DNA from: Bacillota bacterium
GTDB lineage: Bacteria; Bacillota_A; Clostridia; Clostridiales; Clostridiaceae
Assembly (NCBI GenBank): GCA_021780795.1
Contig: JAJXYA010000459.1
Location: forward strand, 1-5,690
Direction: 5' to 3'
Length of the DNA: 5,690 nucleotides
The position numbers and the translations under genes were made by a program. This document shows positions 1 to 5,688 of the stretch, one piece after another (the first letter of the stretch is position 1; every line of letters begins with the position of its first letter). Under the pieces are notes generated by a model. That model saw only the letters and a list, made by a program, of their open reading frames with translations, was not told the origin of the DNA and did no database searches.

Positions 1-297
1 AAAGGTTCCGATATATATTCTTTTTATTCTAGCTGCTGCAATAGCTGCTGCACACATTGGGCATGGTTCTAATGTAACATACATTTCACACCCTTGAAGT
101 CTCCAATTGTTTAGATATTCTGATGCCTTTTTTATAGCCAATATTTCAGCATGTGCTGTAACATCTTTTAACTCTTCCTTAAGATTATGTGCTCTAGCTA
201 TTATTATATTATCTTTAACGATAACTGCCCCTACAGGAATTTCATTTTTCTCATAAGCCTTTTGTGCTTCCTTTAATGCTTCAGTTAAAAAATCCAT
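1..297 (-). CDS. tadA: TadA-type tRNA adenosine deaminase / CMP-dCMP deaminase family protein (partial, C-terminus cut)
   Basis: Zinc-dependent nucleoside deaminase. TadA converts A34 to inosine in tRNA-Arg(ACG). The visible 99 codons (ATG at 297) hold the full zinc site: HAE at residues 49-51, with H49 as ligand and E51 as proton shuttle, and PCPMC at 78-82, with C79 and C82 as ligands. The preceding NNWRLQGCEMYVTLE stretch is typical of bacterial TadA. The N-terminal IPVGAV (20-25) also fits. About 50 C-terminal residues are missing because the window ends, not because of a visible lesion. A modest SD (AAGG in TAAGGG, about 9-11 nt upstream) supports this start. It follows the thiamin operon on the same strand but is separated by 152 bp containing a hairpin, so it is probably a separate unit. 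A related clostridial paralogue acting on guanine or cytosine cannot be excluded without the C-terminus, so family membership is firm and the exact substrate is inferred. Confidence 0.85.
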   Translation of the reverse strand, partial: MDFLTEALKEAQKAYEKNEIPVGAVIVKDNIIIARAHNLKEELKDVTAHAEILAIKKASEYLNNWRLQGCEMYVTLEPCPMCAAAIAAARIKRIYIGTF

Positions 298-326
298 TTT
301 TTAAAACCCTTACTTTATATTTTTTT

Positions 327-348
327 ATTTTATATTATAATATAAAAT
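327..348. promoter_or_regulatory. AT-only palindrome containing a possible -10 box for the tadA-like gene
   Basis: A 22-bp perfect palindrome made only of A and T lies between the operon and the deaminase gene. Read on the minus strand it contains a perfect TATAAT at 334-339, about 37 nt upstream of the deaminase ATG. The hexamer 17 bp further upstream (TTATTA) is a poor -35 match. In DNA this AT-rich both the palindrome and the -10 match may be chance, so this is a candidate promoter only. Confidence 0.3.
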
Positions 349-391
349 TAATATTTTAATAAGCTTATATTTAGTTAAATATTTATAAATT

Positions 392-447
392 AAAATGACC
401 TAGTATCATTAGGTTTCACTTTTCCATTAATGATACTAGGCAATTTT
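392..447 (-). terminator. Terminator-like hairpin at the end of the thiamin operon
   Basis: Perfect 13-bp inverted repeat, CCTAGTATCATTA at 399-411 and its complement at 428-440, with a 16-nt loop. Flanking A/T runs (392-396 and 443-447) can add five more A-U pairs after one G-U pair and one mismatch. The structure starts 3-10 nt past the stop of the last operon gene (450-452). On the minus strand the second arm is followed by TCATTTTAATTTA, a weak U-tract, so termination is likely but not ideal. The A/T flanks would also give a short U-tract on the other strand. Confidence 0.65.
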
Positions 448-449
448 AG

Positions 450-1049
450 TTAAATTTTCATATTATTTTTATATATACTTACTAATTTCTCTACATCCTC
501 AGCCTCCATAACAGAAGACATTACAGCAGCTCCAGCTGCACCAGCTCTGATTACTTCATTTATGTTATCTGCATTTATTCCACCGATTGCTATTATGGGT
601 ACCGATGTCTTTTTACTAATCCTTTCTAAAAAATCTATCCCTTTCCCTGGAAGTCCAGGTTTGCAAGTGGTTTCAAAAATATTTCCTGCCAAAATATAGT
701 CTGCTCCCTTTTCAGTGACAGTCTCAGCTTCTTCAAGGCTATGTATGGATACACCCATTAATCCATCATACTCCTCTGTAAACTTTATAAAGGAATCATA
801 AGTAAAATGTATTCCATCAGCTTTAACCCCTTTTGCTACTTCCAAATTGCTATTTATTATTAAAGGAACCTTTCCTGCTGTTACTTCCATTAACCTTTTT
901 GCCAAGGAAGTAAGTTGCTGCTTATTAAGATCTTTTTCTCTTAAAATAATAGCATCTGCTCCACCTTTAACTGCCTTTTTAACAACAGTAACTAAATCAC
1001 CTTTTTTAATTAACTTTCTATTGGTAATAATAAAAAGCTTTTTATCCAT
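450..1049 (-). CDS. thiE/tenI: ThiE/TenI-family protein: annotated type thiamin phosphate synthase, but closer to thiazole tautomerase TenI
   Basis: A 199-residue TIM-barrel protein of the ThiE/TenI superfamily, last gene of the thiamin operon. ThiE couples HMP-PP with thiazole phosphate; TenI aromatises the thiazole tautomer released by ThiG. Seen: ILREKD (35-40), DGIHF (78-82), GVSIHS (99-104), FETTCKPGLPGKG (125-137) and a phosphate-binding IAIGGI (153-158). The FETxCKxGLxGxG block and the VMSSV near 176-180 match B. subtilis TenI better than ThiE, whose equivalent block is TETKKDT. The Mg-binding Asp pair of ThiE (NDD) is here N66-S67-N68, and the second ThiE Asp motif (GQED) is TYDS (83-86). 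Canonical ThiE activity is therefore doubtful. TenI's catalytic His122 aligns with N123. The start is supported by GGGAG at 1059-1063, inside the last codons of thiH, 9 nt before the ATG; thiH ends 6 nt upstream. Family and operon role are secure; the exact reaction is uncertain. Confidence 0.9.
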   Translation of the reverse strand: MDKKLFIITNRKLIKKGDLVTVVKKAVKGGADAIILREKDLNKQQLTSLAKRLMEVTAGKVPLIINSNLEVAKGVKADGIHFTYDSFIKFTEEYDGLMGVSIHSLEEAETVTEKGADYILAGNIFETTCKPGLPGKGIDFLERISKKTSVPIIAIGGINADNINEVIRAGAAGAAVMSSVMEAEDVEKLVSIYKNNMKI

Positions 1050-1055
1050 ATTTCT

Positions 1056-2153
1056 TCACTCCCAATCCTTAAATATTGGGCAATAACCTTTGTTTATCAG
1101 CATACTTTTAATCTCATCTACAGACCTATTATCTGCAATTTCAAATTGCTTCTCACCTTTTTCAATAGACGAGTATCCTCCTATTTCTGTAGAAACACCA
1201 GCTGACATTTTTGTGACTCCTAAAGGTAACAAATTATCTCTCATCTCAGCAGTTTCACGAGTAGTTACATTGATTCCAGCTCTTGGCAAAAATATTTTAA
1301 AGGCAAGCATTATTTGAACCAAATTTTTGTCTGTAACATCATATATATCCGTAAAGCTTCCAGCATGCGGTCTAATTCTTGGAACTGACATGCTTATTTC
1401 CATATGAGGAAAATTATCTTGTATATATTTTGCATGCAGACCAGAAAAATATGCCTCCCTTCTCCAATTATCAAGCCCATATAGTGCACCTACTCCCATC
1501 CCTCTAATTCCAGCTCTTGCAGCTCTCTCTGGTGTTTCTAATCTATATCTATAAACTTTTTTAGGCCCAGCTAAATGTATTTCATCATATTTAATTGGAT
1601 TATAAGTTTCTTGATAAATTGTTAAAGAATCTACACCACTATCTACAAGAAGTCTATATTCTTCTTCTTCTAAAGGATAAATTTCTATAGCAATAGAGTC
1701 AAAATACTTTTTCATAATTTTTATGCTATCTTTTATATATTGCACAGAACTATGAAACCTTGATTCTCCTGTAAGTACAATTATATGTTTTATTCCTGTA
1801 GCTCTTAATGCCTTAGCTTCCTCTTCCACTTCTTCTAAGCTAAGCTTTTTTCTAGCAATATGGTTTTCAACATTATATCCACAATAAGCACATTTATTTT
1901 CACAATAATTTGATATATAAATCGGTGCATACAAAAGCACCGTTTTCCCAAAGTTTCTTAAAGTAATTTGATTTGCCTTTTGTGCCATTTGTTCTAAATA
2001 GTTTTCAGCTACAGGAGATAATAGTACTAAAAAGTCTTCTTCACATAAAAAGTCCTTTTCTAATACTTCTTCAACTCTCTCCTTACTTACATTTTTATGA
2101 AATTCTTCAAAATCAAAATGTTGAAGTTTTGTACATATATCATAATAACTCAT
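1056..2153 (-). CDS. thiH: 2-iminoacetate (dehydroglycine) synthase ThiH, radical SAM tyrosine lyase
   Basis: Radical SAM enzyme that cleaves L-tyrosine to p-cresol and dehydroglycine, the glycine-derived unit used by ThiG; this is the anaerobic alternative to the glycine oxidase ThiO. The 365 residues are close to the usual ThiH length (about 370-380). The N-terminal helical part (1-65) is followed by the barrel with the [4Fe-4S] motif C84-x3-C88-x2-C91 in the context SNYCENKCAYCGY. Next come TGESRF (128-133, the GE motif for SAM binding), QETY (181-184), SMSVPRIRP (254-262), TRE (298-300) with RDNLLPLG (305-312), and the C-terminal Y-C-P-I...DWE typical of the family (BATS-type C-terminal region). 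The ATG at 2153 has AGGAG 8 nt upstream, and that SD overlaps the TAG stop of thiG, which suggests translational coupling. No key residue appears lost. Confidence 0.97.
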   Translation of the reverse strand: MSYYDICTKLQHFDFEEFHKNVSKERVEEVLEKDFLCEEDFLVLLSPVAENYLEQMAQKANQITLRNFGKTVLLYAPIYISNYCENKCAYCGYNVENHIARKKLSLEEVEEEAKALRATGIKHIIVLTGESRFHSSVQYIKDSIKIMKKYFDSIAIEIYPLEEEEYRLLVDSGVDSLTIYQETYNPIKYDEIHLAGPKKVYRYRLETPERAARAGIRGMGVGALYGLDNWRREAYFSGLHAKYIQDNFPHMEISMSVPRIRPHAGSFTDIYDVTDKNLVQIMLAFKIFLPRAGINVTTRETAEMRDNLLPLGVTKMSAGVSTEIGGYSSIEKGEKQFEIADNRSVDEIKSMLINKGYCPIFKDWE

Positions 2154-2164
2154 TTTCCCATCTC

Positions 2165-2935
2165 CTATCTTAAAAAGCCAGTGAGAGGTGATGATGCATC
2201 CGCATATTTCTTTTGAACTCCCATTTTAGCAAGATATCCTTTTCTTCCTGCCTCAACAGCATTCTTAAAGGCTTCTGCCATTAAAACTGGATCTTTAGCT
2301 GTTGCCAGTGCTGTATTTACAAGTACAGCACTGGCTCCCATTTCCATAGCTATTACTGCGTCGGAAGGTCTTCCTATACCTGCATCTACAACTATTGGCA
2401 ATTTTATTTCTTCAATTAAAATTCTTATCATTTCAACAGTTCTAATTCCTCTATTAGTTCCAATAGGTGATCCAAGAGGCATTATAGCTGCAGCTCCAGC
2501 ATCAGCCATCCTTCTCCCATCGATTAAGTCTGGATTCATATATGGCAGTACTATAAAACCTTCTTTAGCTAAAACTTCTACTGCCTTTGTAGTTTCATAA
2601 TTATCTGGCAATAAATATTTGTTATCAGAAATAACCTCTACTTTTATCCAATTACCACAGCCTGCTGATCTCGCCAATCTAGCTAACCTTATTGCTTCTT
2701 CAGCATTTCTAGCTCCAGAAGTATTTGGCATCAATATTTTACTATCTATATAATTAATTATATTGTCATCTTCTCCATCAAAGTCTACCCTTCTCAAGGC
2801 TGCAGTGACAACATCCGTACCACTTGCCTTTATTACTTCTGGAATTATTTTATTTGATGAAAATTTACCTGTCCCTACAAATAATCTACTGTTAAGTTCT
2901 ATCCCACCTATTTTTAATATATCCACTTTACACAC
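2165..2935 (-). CDS. thiG: Thiazole synthase ThiG
   Basis: Forms the thiazole phosphate ring from deoxyxylulose-5-phosphate, dehydroglycine (from ThiH) and ThiS thiocarboxylate. The 256-residue (beta/alpha)8 protein has the full family signature: [12 protein letters not shown] (14-25), LRRVD (47-51), [14 protein letters not shown] (68-81), NWIKVEV (95-101) with K98 as the Schiff-base lysine and E100 nearby, [12 protein letters not shown] (153-164), [12 protein letters not shown] (182-193) with D184, and ALATAKDP (209-216). All expected catalytic residues are present. The start is a GTG at 2933-2935 that overlaps the end of thiF by 8 nt; AAAGGA lies 5 nt upstream, a slightly short spacer. A second in-frame GTG at codon 4 (2924-2926) is possible but sits 14 nt from AAAGGA, though about 8 nt from a weaker GAGAG. 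The N-terminus is therefore uncertain by three residues. Confidence 0.97.
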   Translation of the reverse strand: MCKVDILKIGGIELNSRLFVGTGKFSSNKIIPEVIKASGTDVVTAALRRVDFDGEDDNIINYIDSKILMPNTSGARNAEEAIRLARLARSAGCGNWIKVEVISDNKYLLPDNYETTKAVEVLAKEGFIVLPYMNPDLIDGRRMADAGAAAIMPLGSPIGTNRGIRTVEMIRILIEEIKLPIVVDAGIGRPSDAVIAMEMGASAVLVNTALATAKDPVLMAEAFKNAVEAGRKGYLAKMGVQKKYADASSPLTGFLR

Positions 2936-3734
2936 TCTCTTCCTTTAATATTATTCTTAAAACTGCATTAGCTTCATGATTTGCAGCTACTGCAACTCTA
3001 GGCGCCATTAAACCTCTTCCAACCTCTGCCTCTGTTTTTAAGTCTCCAACCATATAGAAATTATGTTTTAACTTTGTAGTCATAATTGTATTTGCTGTTT
3101 CATATCCTGCCATTCCCGAAGCTGCCACTATTATTTTATCTTTCATCTTTTTAAGTACGGTATTGACAAGCTCTGCTTTACATACTGGATTATCGAAAGC
3201 TTCAATTATAATATCTACATTTTTAAATATGTGTTCTATATTGCTTTCATCCAAAAAAGCATCTACTGTATTAACTTCAATGTAAGGGTTACAATCTTTT
3301 ATTATTTGTGCTAACGCTTCTGTTTTTTTCATGCCTATATTTTTAGTAAAATAATACTGCCTATTTAAGTTGCTTGGTTCTACCACATCAAAGTCTACTA
3401 AAACAAGAGTTCCTACACCTATACGAGCTAAAGAAACCGCTGCATTTGAGCCAAGACCACCAAGACCTGCTATTCCAACTCTTGCTTTCTTTAATTTTTC
3501 ATGAATCTTAGGTGTATGCCTCGCAACCATTAATGCCTCTAGTTCATCTTCTTCTGGAATTTCTCCTTTTTTTATTAAAACAATCTCATCAAAGGGTTTT
3601 AATATTTTATTTTGTTTAAAAGGAAACCCGTTATAGATTATTATATCTGCATCTTTTTTAAATCTTTCTTTAACTTCTAGTAGTGTCATATTTTCTTCAA
3701 CCTTTTTTAATCTTTGATTGATATATATATCCAT
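2928..3734 (-). CDS. thiF: ThiS adenylyltransferase ThiF with N-terminal ThiS-like domain
   Basis: E1-like enzyme that adenylates the C-terminal glycine of ThiS so that sulfur can be loaded. Residues 1 to about 60 form a small ThiS/ubiquitin-like domain ([20 protein letters not shown], then DEIVLIKKG at 49-57). It lacks a Gly-Gly tail and runs straight on into the E1 domain. That domain starts near [10 protein letters not shown] (72-81) and shows the nucleotide-binding loop [11 protein letters not shown] (87-97), [14 protein letters not shown] (113-126) with D114/D116, N124 and R125, KK at 136-137, and EAFDN (178-182) with D181. This matches the short ThiF type common in Firmicutes. Only two cysteines exist (C148, C185), so the paired CxxC zinc motifs of E. 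coli ThiF are absent. Its ATG directly follows the thiS stop (0 nt), and its ribosome site lies in the ThiS Gly codons, so translation is probably coupled. Confidence 0.95.
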   Translation of the reverse strand: MDIYINQRLKKVEENMTLLEVKERFKKDADIIIYNGFPFKQNKILKPFDEIVLIKKGEIPEEDELEALMVARHTPKIHEKLKKARVGIAGLGGLGSNAAVSLARIGVGTLVLVDFDVVEPSNLNRQYYFTKNIGMKKTEALAQIIKDCNPYIEVNTVDAFLDESNIEHIFKNVDIIIEAFDNPVCKAELVNTVLKKMKDKIIVAASGMAGYETANTIMTTKLKHNFYMVGDLKTEAEVGRGLMAPRVAVAANHEANAVLRIILKEESV

Positions 3735-3929
3735 TTAACCTCCTCCTACAAATCTAATAATCTCTACCTCTGAATTACTATTAAGCTTTTTATGTTTATA
3801 TTCATCCTTTAAAATTATATCTTTATCTAATTCTACAACTACTTTATTATAATCAAGCTTAAGCTCCTTAAGTAAGCACTCTATTGTAATTCCATCCTTA
3901 AAATTCATTTCCTTTCCATTTATGAGCAT
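3735..3929 (-). CDS. thiS: Sulfur carrier protein ThiS
   Basis: A 64-residue ubiquitin-fold carrier. Its C-terminal glycine is adenylated by ThiF, converted to a thiocarboxylate and used by ThiG as sulfur donor. Seen: start MLINGKEMNF, a central CLLKELKL helix (18-25), a VVVELDKDII strand (30-39) and the tail EVEIIRFVGGG (54-64). The ending is Gly-Gly-Gly rather than the minimal Gly-Gly. Length is normal for ThiS (about 65). The start at 3929 is preceded by GGTGAG, 3 nt from the ATG, which is a weak and close ribosome site; thiC ends 11 nt upstream, so coupling to thiC translation is likely. The intact glycine tail makes this the working carrier, in contrast to the ThiS-like domain at the front of ThiF. 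Confidence 0.95.
   Translation of the reverse strand: MLINGKEMNFKDGITIECLLKELKLDYNKVVVELDKDIILKDEYKHKKLNSNSEVEIIRFVGGG
3738..3747 (-). promoter_or_regulatory. Ribosome binding site of thiF embedded in the ThiS Gly codons
   Basis: The minus-strand sequence AGGAGGAGGT offers two overlapping AGGAGG matches, 7 and 4 nt from the thiF ATG. The same bases encode the terminal Gly-Gly-Gly of ThiS, followed by TAA and at once by the thiF ATG. This decides the thiF start and ties thiF translation to the end of thiS. Confidence 0.85.
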
Positions 3930-3940
3930 ACTCTCACCGC

Positions 3941-5239
3941 CTATATGTTTAAATCCTCATTATTTAATATCTTTTTCATAGTTCTCATTGAGCACATCTT
4001 TCCGCACATAGTACAGCTGTCTGTGTGCTCTGGAAGCGACTCATCACGATATCGTTTTGCCTTTTCACCATCTATTGCAAGACTGAACATTGTATCCCAG
4101 TCAAGGTCTGCTCTAGCTTTACTCATAGCATTATCCCATGCTTTGGCACCATTTATTCCTTTTGCAATATCTGCAGCATGTGCAGCTATTTTAAAGGCTA
4201 CTATTCCTTCCTTCATATCCTCTAAAGAAGGCAATCTTAAATGTTCTGCTGGTGTAACATAACATAAAAAATCCGCTCCACTTGAAGCAGCTATAGCACC
4301 ACCTATTGCTGCAGTTATATGATCATAACCTGGTGCTACATCTGTAACTAGTGGTCCTAGTACATAAAATGGAGCTCCATGACATAATTTTTTCTCTAAA
4401 AGCATGTTTGCCTGAATTTCGTTAAGAGGCATATGCCCTGGGCCTTCTACCATAACTTGAACATTTCTTTCCCATGCTCTTTTTGTTAATTCTCCAAGCG
4501 TTATAAGCTCTTTAATTTGTGATGCATCGGAAGCATCCTTAATAGAGCCTGGTCTCATAGCATCACCAAGAGATATAGTAATATCATATTTTTCACAAAT
4601 ATCTAATAATCTATCGTAATGTTCATAAAAGGGATTTTCTTTGTTATTTAGTTCCATCCACGCAAATAATAGACTTCCACCTCTTGAAACTATATTAGTT
4701 AATCTCGGGTTCCTTTTTATTGTTTCTGCTGTTTCTCTATTCATACCTGCATGAATAGTTATAAAATCAACACCATCTTCCCCGTGCTTTTCTACCACCT
4801 TAAAAAATTCATCAACAGTTATGTCCTTCAAATTTTTATCATGAAAACCTATTGCATCATACATAGGCACAGTTCCAACCATAACTGTTGAAATATTTAT
4901 TACTTCCTTTCTCATATGTTCCGTTTTGCCATAATTTGATAAATCCATGATAGCTTCTGCTTTCATCTTTATTGCTGTTTTAACTTTGTCCAATTCTTTT
5001 TCCATATCTGCACAATCTTTTGATATACCTAAATTTACATTAATCTTAGTTCTAAGTCCTTCTCCTACTCCTTCTGGGTTTAAACCTTTGTGATTTTTAT
5101 TTGCTGGTATTACTACCTTTCCTTCTGCAATTAACTCTCTTAATCTTTCTTCTCTAATACCTTCTTTTTGTGAAACTATTTTCATTTCTTTTGTTACTAT
5201 CCCTTTTTTCGCTGCATCCATTTGTGTTGTGTAATTCAT
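3941..5239 (-). CDS. thiC: Phosphomethylpyrimidine synthase ThiC
   Basis: Radical SAM-type enzyme that rearranges aminoimidazole ribotide to hydroxymethylpyrimidine phosphate, the committed pyrimidine step. I place the start at ATG 5239 (432 residues): AAGGAG at 5248-5253 lies 8 nt upstream. A longer frame from GTG at 5248 would place its first base inside that SD and is rejected. The length is that of the short ThiC form lacking the extra N-terminal domain of the ~600-residue E. coli and B. subtilis enzymes. Numbering from this [13 protein letters not shown] region (98-107), TIHAGMN (161-167), SRGGSL (185-190), [11 protein letters not shown] (223-233), EGPGHMP (265-271), [15 protein letters not shown] (300-314) and TPAEHLRLP (329-337). 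H269 and H333 are 64 apart, as are the metal ligands H417 and H481 that I recall for Caulobacter ThiC. The C-terminal cluster motif is C409-x2-C412-x3-C416, one residue shorter than the usual C-x2-C-x4-C. First gene of the operon, after a TPP riboswitch and terminators. Confidence 0.97.
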   Translation of the reverse strand: MNYTTQMDAAKKGIVTKEMKIVSQKEGIREERLRELIAEGKVVIPANKNHKGLNPEGVGEGLRTKINVNLGISKDCADMEKELDKVKTAIKMKAEAIMDLSNYGKTEHMRKEVINISTVMVGTVPMYDAIGFHDKNLKDITVDEFFKVVEKHGEDGVDFITIHAGMNRETAETIKRNPRLTNIVSRGGSLLFAWMELNNKENPFYEHYDRLLDICEKYDITISLGDAMRPGSIKDASDASQIKELITLGELTKRAWERNVQVMVEGPGHMPLNEIQANMLLEKKLCHGAPFYVLGPLVTDVAPGYDHITAAIGGAIAASSGADFLCYVTPAEHLRLPSLEDMKEGIVAFKIAAHAADIAKGINGAKAWDNAMSKARADLDWDTMFSLAIDGEKAKRYRDESLPEHTDSCTMCGKMCSMRTMKKILNNEDLNI

Positions 5240-5265
5240 TATACCCACTCCTTATTTATTTTTAT

Positions 5266-5308
5266 AAAAAAACAGCCTGATGCAGATTTAGCATCAGGCT
5301 GTTTTTTT
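5266..5308 (-). terminator. Intrinsic terminator T2 in the thiC leader (attenuator)
   Basis: Perfect 18-bp inverted repeat (5266-5283 with 5291-5308) around a 7-nt loop. The core CAGCCTGATGC / GCATCAGGCTG is flanked by seven A on one arm and seven T on the other. Read on the minus strand it ends in TTTTTTT at 5272-5266, 13 nt before the thiC SD. A strong terminator upstream of the first gene and downstream of a TPP aptamer is the classic layout of transcription attenuation by TPP. Confidence 0.92.
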
Positions 5309-5322
5309 AATGTTATTAAAAT

Positions 5323-5344
5323 AAAAAAGCTTGCAAAAGCAAGC
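5323..5344 (-). terminator. Short terminator-like hairpin T1 directly after the riboswitch aptamer
   Basis: Minus-strand GCTTGC (5344-5339), loop TTTT, GCAAGC (5334-5329), then six T (5328-5323). The 6-bp stem and U-tract fit an intrinsic terminator, weaker than T2. The stretch CTTTTGC at 5339-5333 can alternatively pair (one G-U) with GCAAAGG at 5372-5366, whose first bases form the 3' strand of aptamer P1. T1 could therefore be the TPP-responsive switch. The hairpin is seen directly; its function is inferred. Confidence 0.55.
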
Positions 5345-5368
5345 ATTATTTGAAAACATTCAAAACCT

Positions 5369-5450
5369 TTGCTTCCCTACGATGGTTCTAACCAAATCAG
5401 GTTCATAGAGTTAGGAAATTTCCCTCTCAGCCAAATGGCACCCCTAGCAA
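5369..5450 (-). promoter_or_regulatory. TPP riboswitch aptamer (Thi box)
   Basis: Minus-strand RNA with the hallmark Thi-box blocks in order: CTAGGGGTGCC (5447-5437), GGCTGAGAGGG (5432-5422; CTGAGA binds the pyrimidine ring), GAACCTGAT (5404-5396), a P5 hairpin TGGT-TAGA-ACCA (5394-5383), and GTAGGGAAGC (5380-5371). P1 is formed by TTGCT (5450-5446) and AGCAA (5373-5369). The aptamer senses thiamin pyrophosphate; the downstream terminators imply OFF control of thiC and the whole operon by premature termination. Confidence 0.96.
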
Positions 5451-5473
5451 CAAACTATTTTATTATTTAACTT

Positions 5474-5502
5474 ATATTACTATAACTTTTTAGCTTTGTA
5501 AA
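5474..5502 (-). promoter_or_regulatory. Predicted sigma-A promoter of the thiamin operon
   Basis: The minus strand carries TTTACA (5502-5497, 5/6 to consensus -35), a 17-bp spacer and TAATAT (5479-5474, 4/6 to -10). The start site would fall near 5467, about 17 nt before the riboswitch P1, giving a leader of roughly 228 nt up to thiC. The -35 box directly follows the stop codon of the GGDEF gene. An alternative -10 (TATAAG, 5476-5471) would need a 20-bp spacer. Confidence 0.65.
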
Positions 5503-5688
5503 CTACTTTTTTAATTCATCCTTAACTTCCGAATAAAGTCTAAAACTATTTCCAATTATCCTTTTAGCCACATACATTGCATTATCAGAAAAGTTTATTA
5601 ATGCTTCCATATCAGTTTCATCATCGGGAAAAATTGATACGCCTATACTTGTATTAATTAAAATATCGATTCCATTAACAACTATAGG
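5503..5688 (-). CDS. GGDEF-domain protein, C-terminal end (partial)
   Basis: The last 61 codons of a gene that enters from the right edge. The protein shows the C-terminal part of a GGDEF (diguanylate cyclase) domain: INTSIGVSIFPDDETDMEALI (11-31 of the visible part), then SDNAMYVAKRIIGNSFRLY (34-52), matching the family's SIGxxxxPxD and ADxAMYxAK-xxGxNxxxxY pattern. Such domains make cyclic di-GMP from GTP, but the GG(D/E)EF active-site loop lies outside the window, so catalytic activity cannot be judged, and neither can any sensor domain. The stop TAG is at 5503-5505, and no terminator is visible between it and the thiamin promoter. A functional link to thiamin synthesis is not suggested; the gene is probably just a neighbour. 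Confidence 0.85.
   Translation of the reverse strand, partial: PIVVNGIDILINTSIGVSIFPDDETDMEALINFSDNAMYVAKRIIGNSFRLYSEVKDELKK

Noticed and set aside
450..1049. Plain call as canonical thiamin phosphate synthase ThiE
   Set aside because: Mg-binding Asp motifs of ThiE are missing and the loop around 125-137 follows TenI; kept as ThiE/TenI family instead.
847..1317. Plus-strand open frames at 847-1086 and 1090-1317
   Set aside because: They lie antisense to thiE/tenI and thiH, show no domain or motif I recognise, and are explained as shadows of the real genes.
1973..2948. Plus-strand open frames at 1973-2173 and 2763-2948
   Set aside because: Antisense to thiH and to thiG; no motif, no matching regulatory context.
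2928..3929. Frameshifted or split thiS-thiF fusion
   Set aside because: thiS has its own complete glycine tail and stop, and ThiF has a separate ThiS-like domain after its own ATG, so both are intact genes.
3945..4262. Plus-strand open frames at 3945-4262 and 4025-4225
   Set aside because: Antisense to the conserved C-terminus of ThiC; hydrophobic, low-information translations with no independent support.
5240..5248. Upstream GTG start for thiC, adding three residues
   Set aside because: The GTG at 5246-5248 shares its first base with the AAGGAG ribosome site; the ATG at 5237-5239 is correctly spaced (8 nt).
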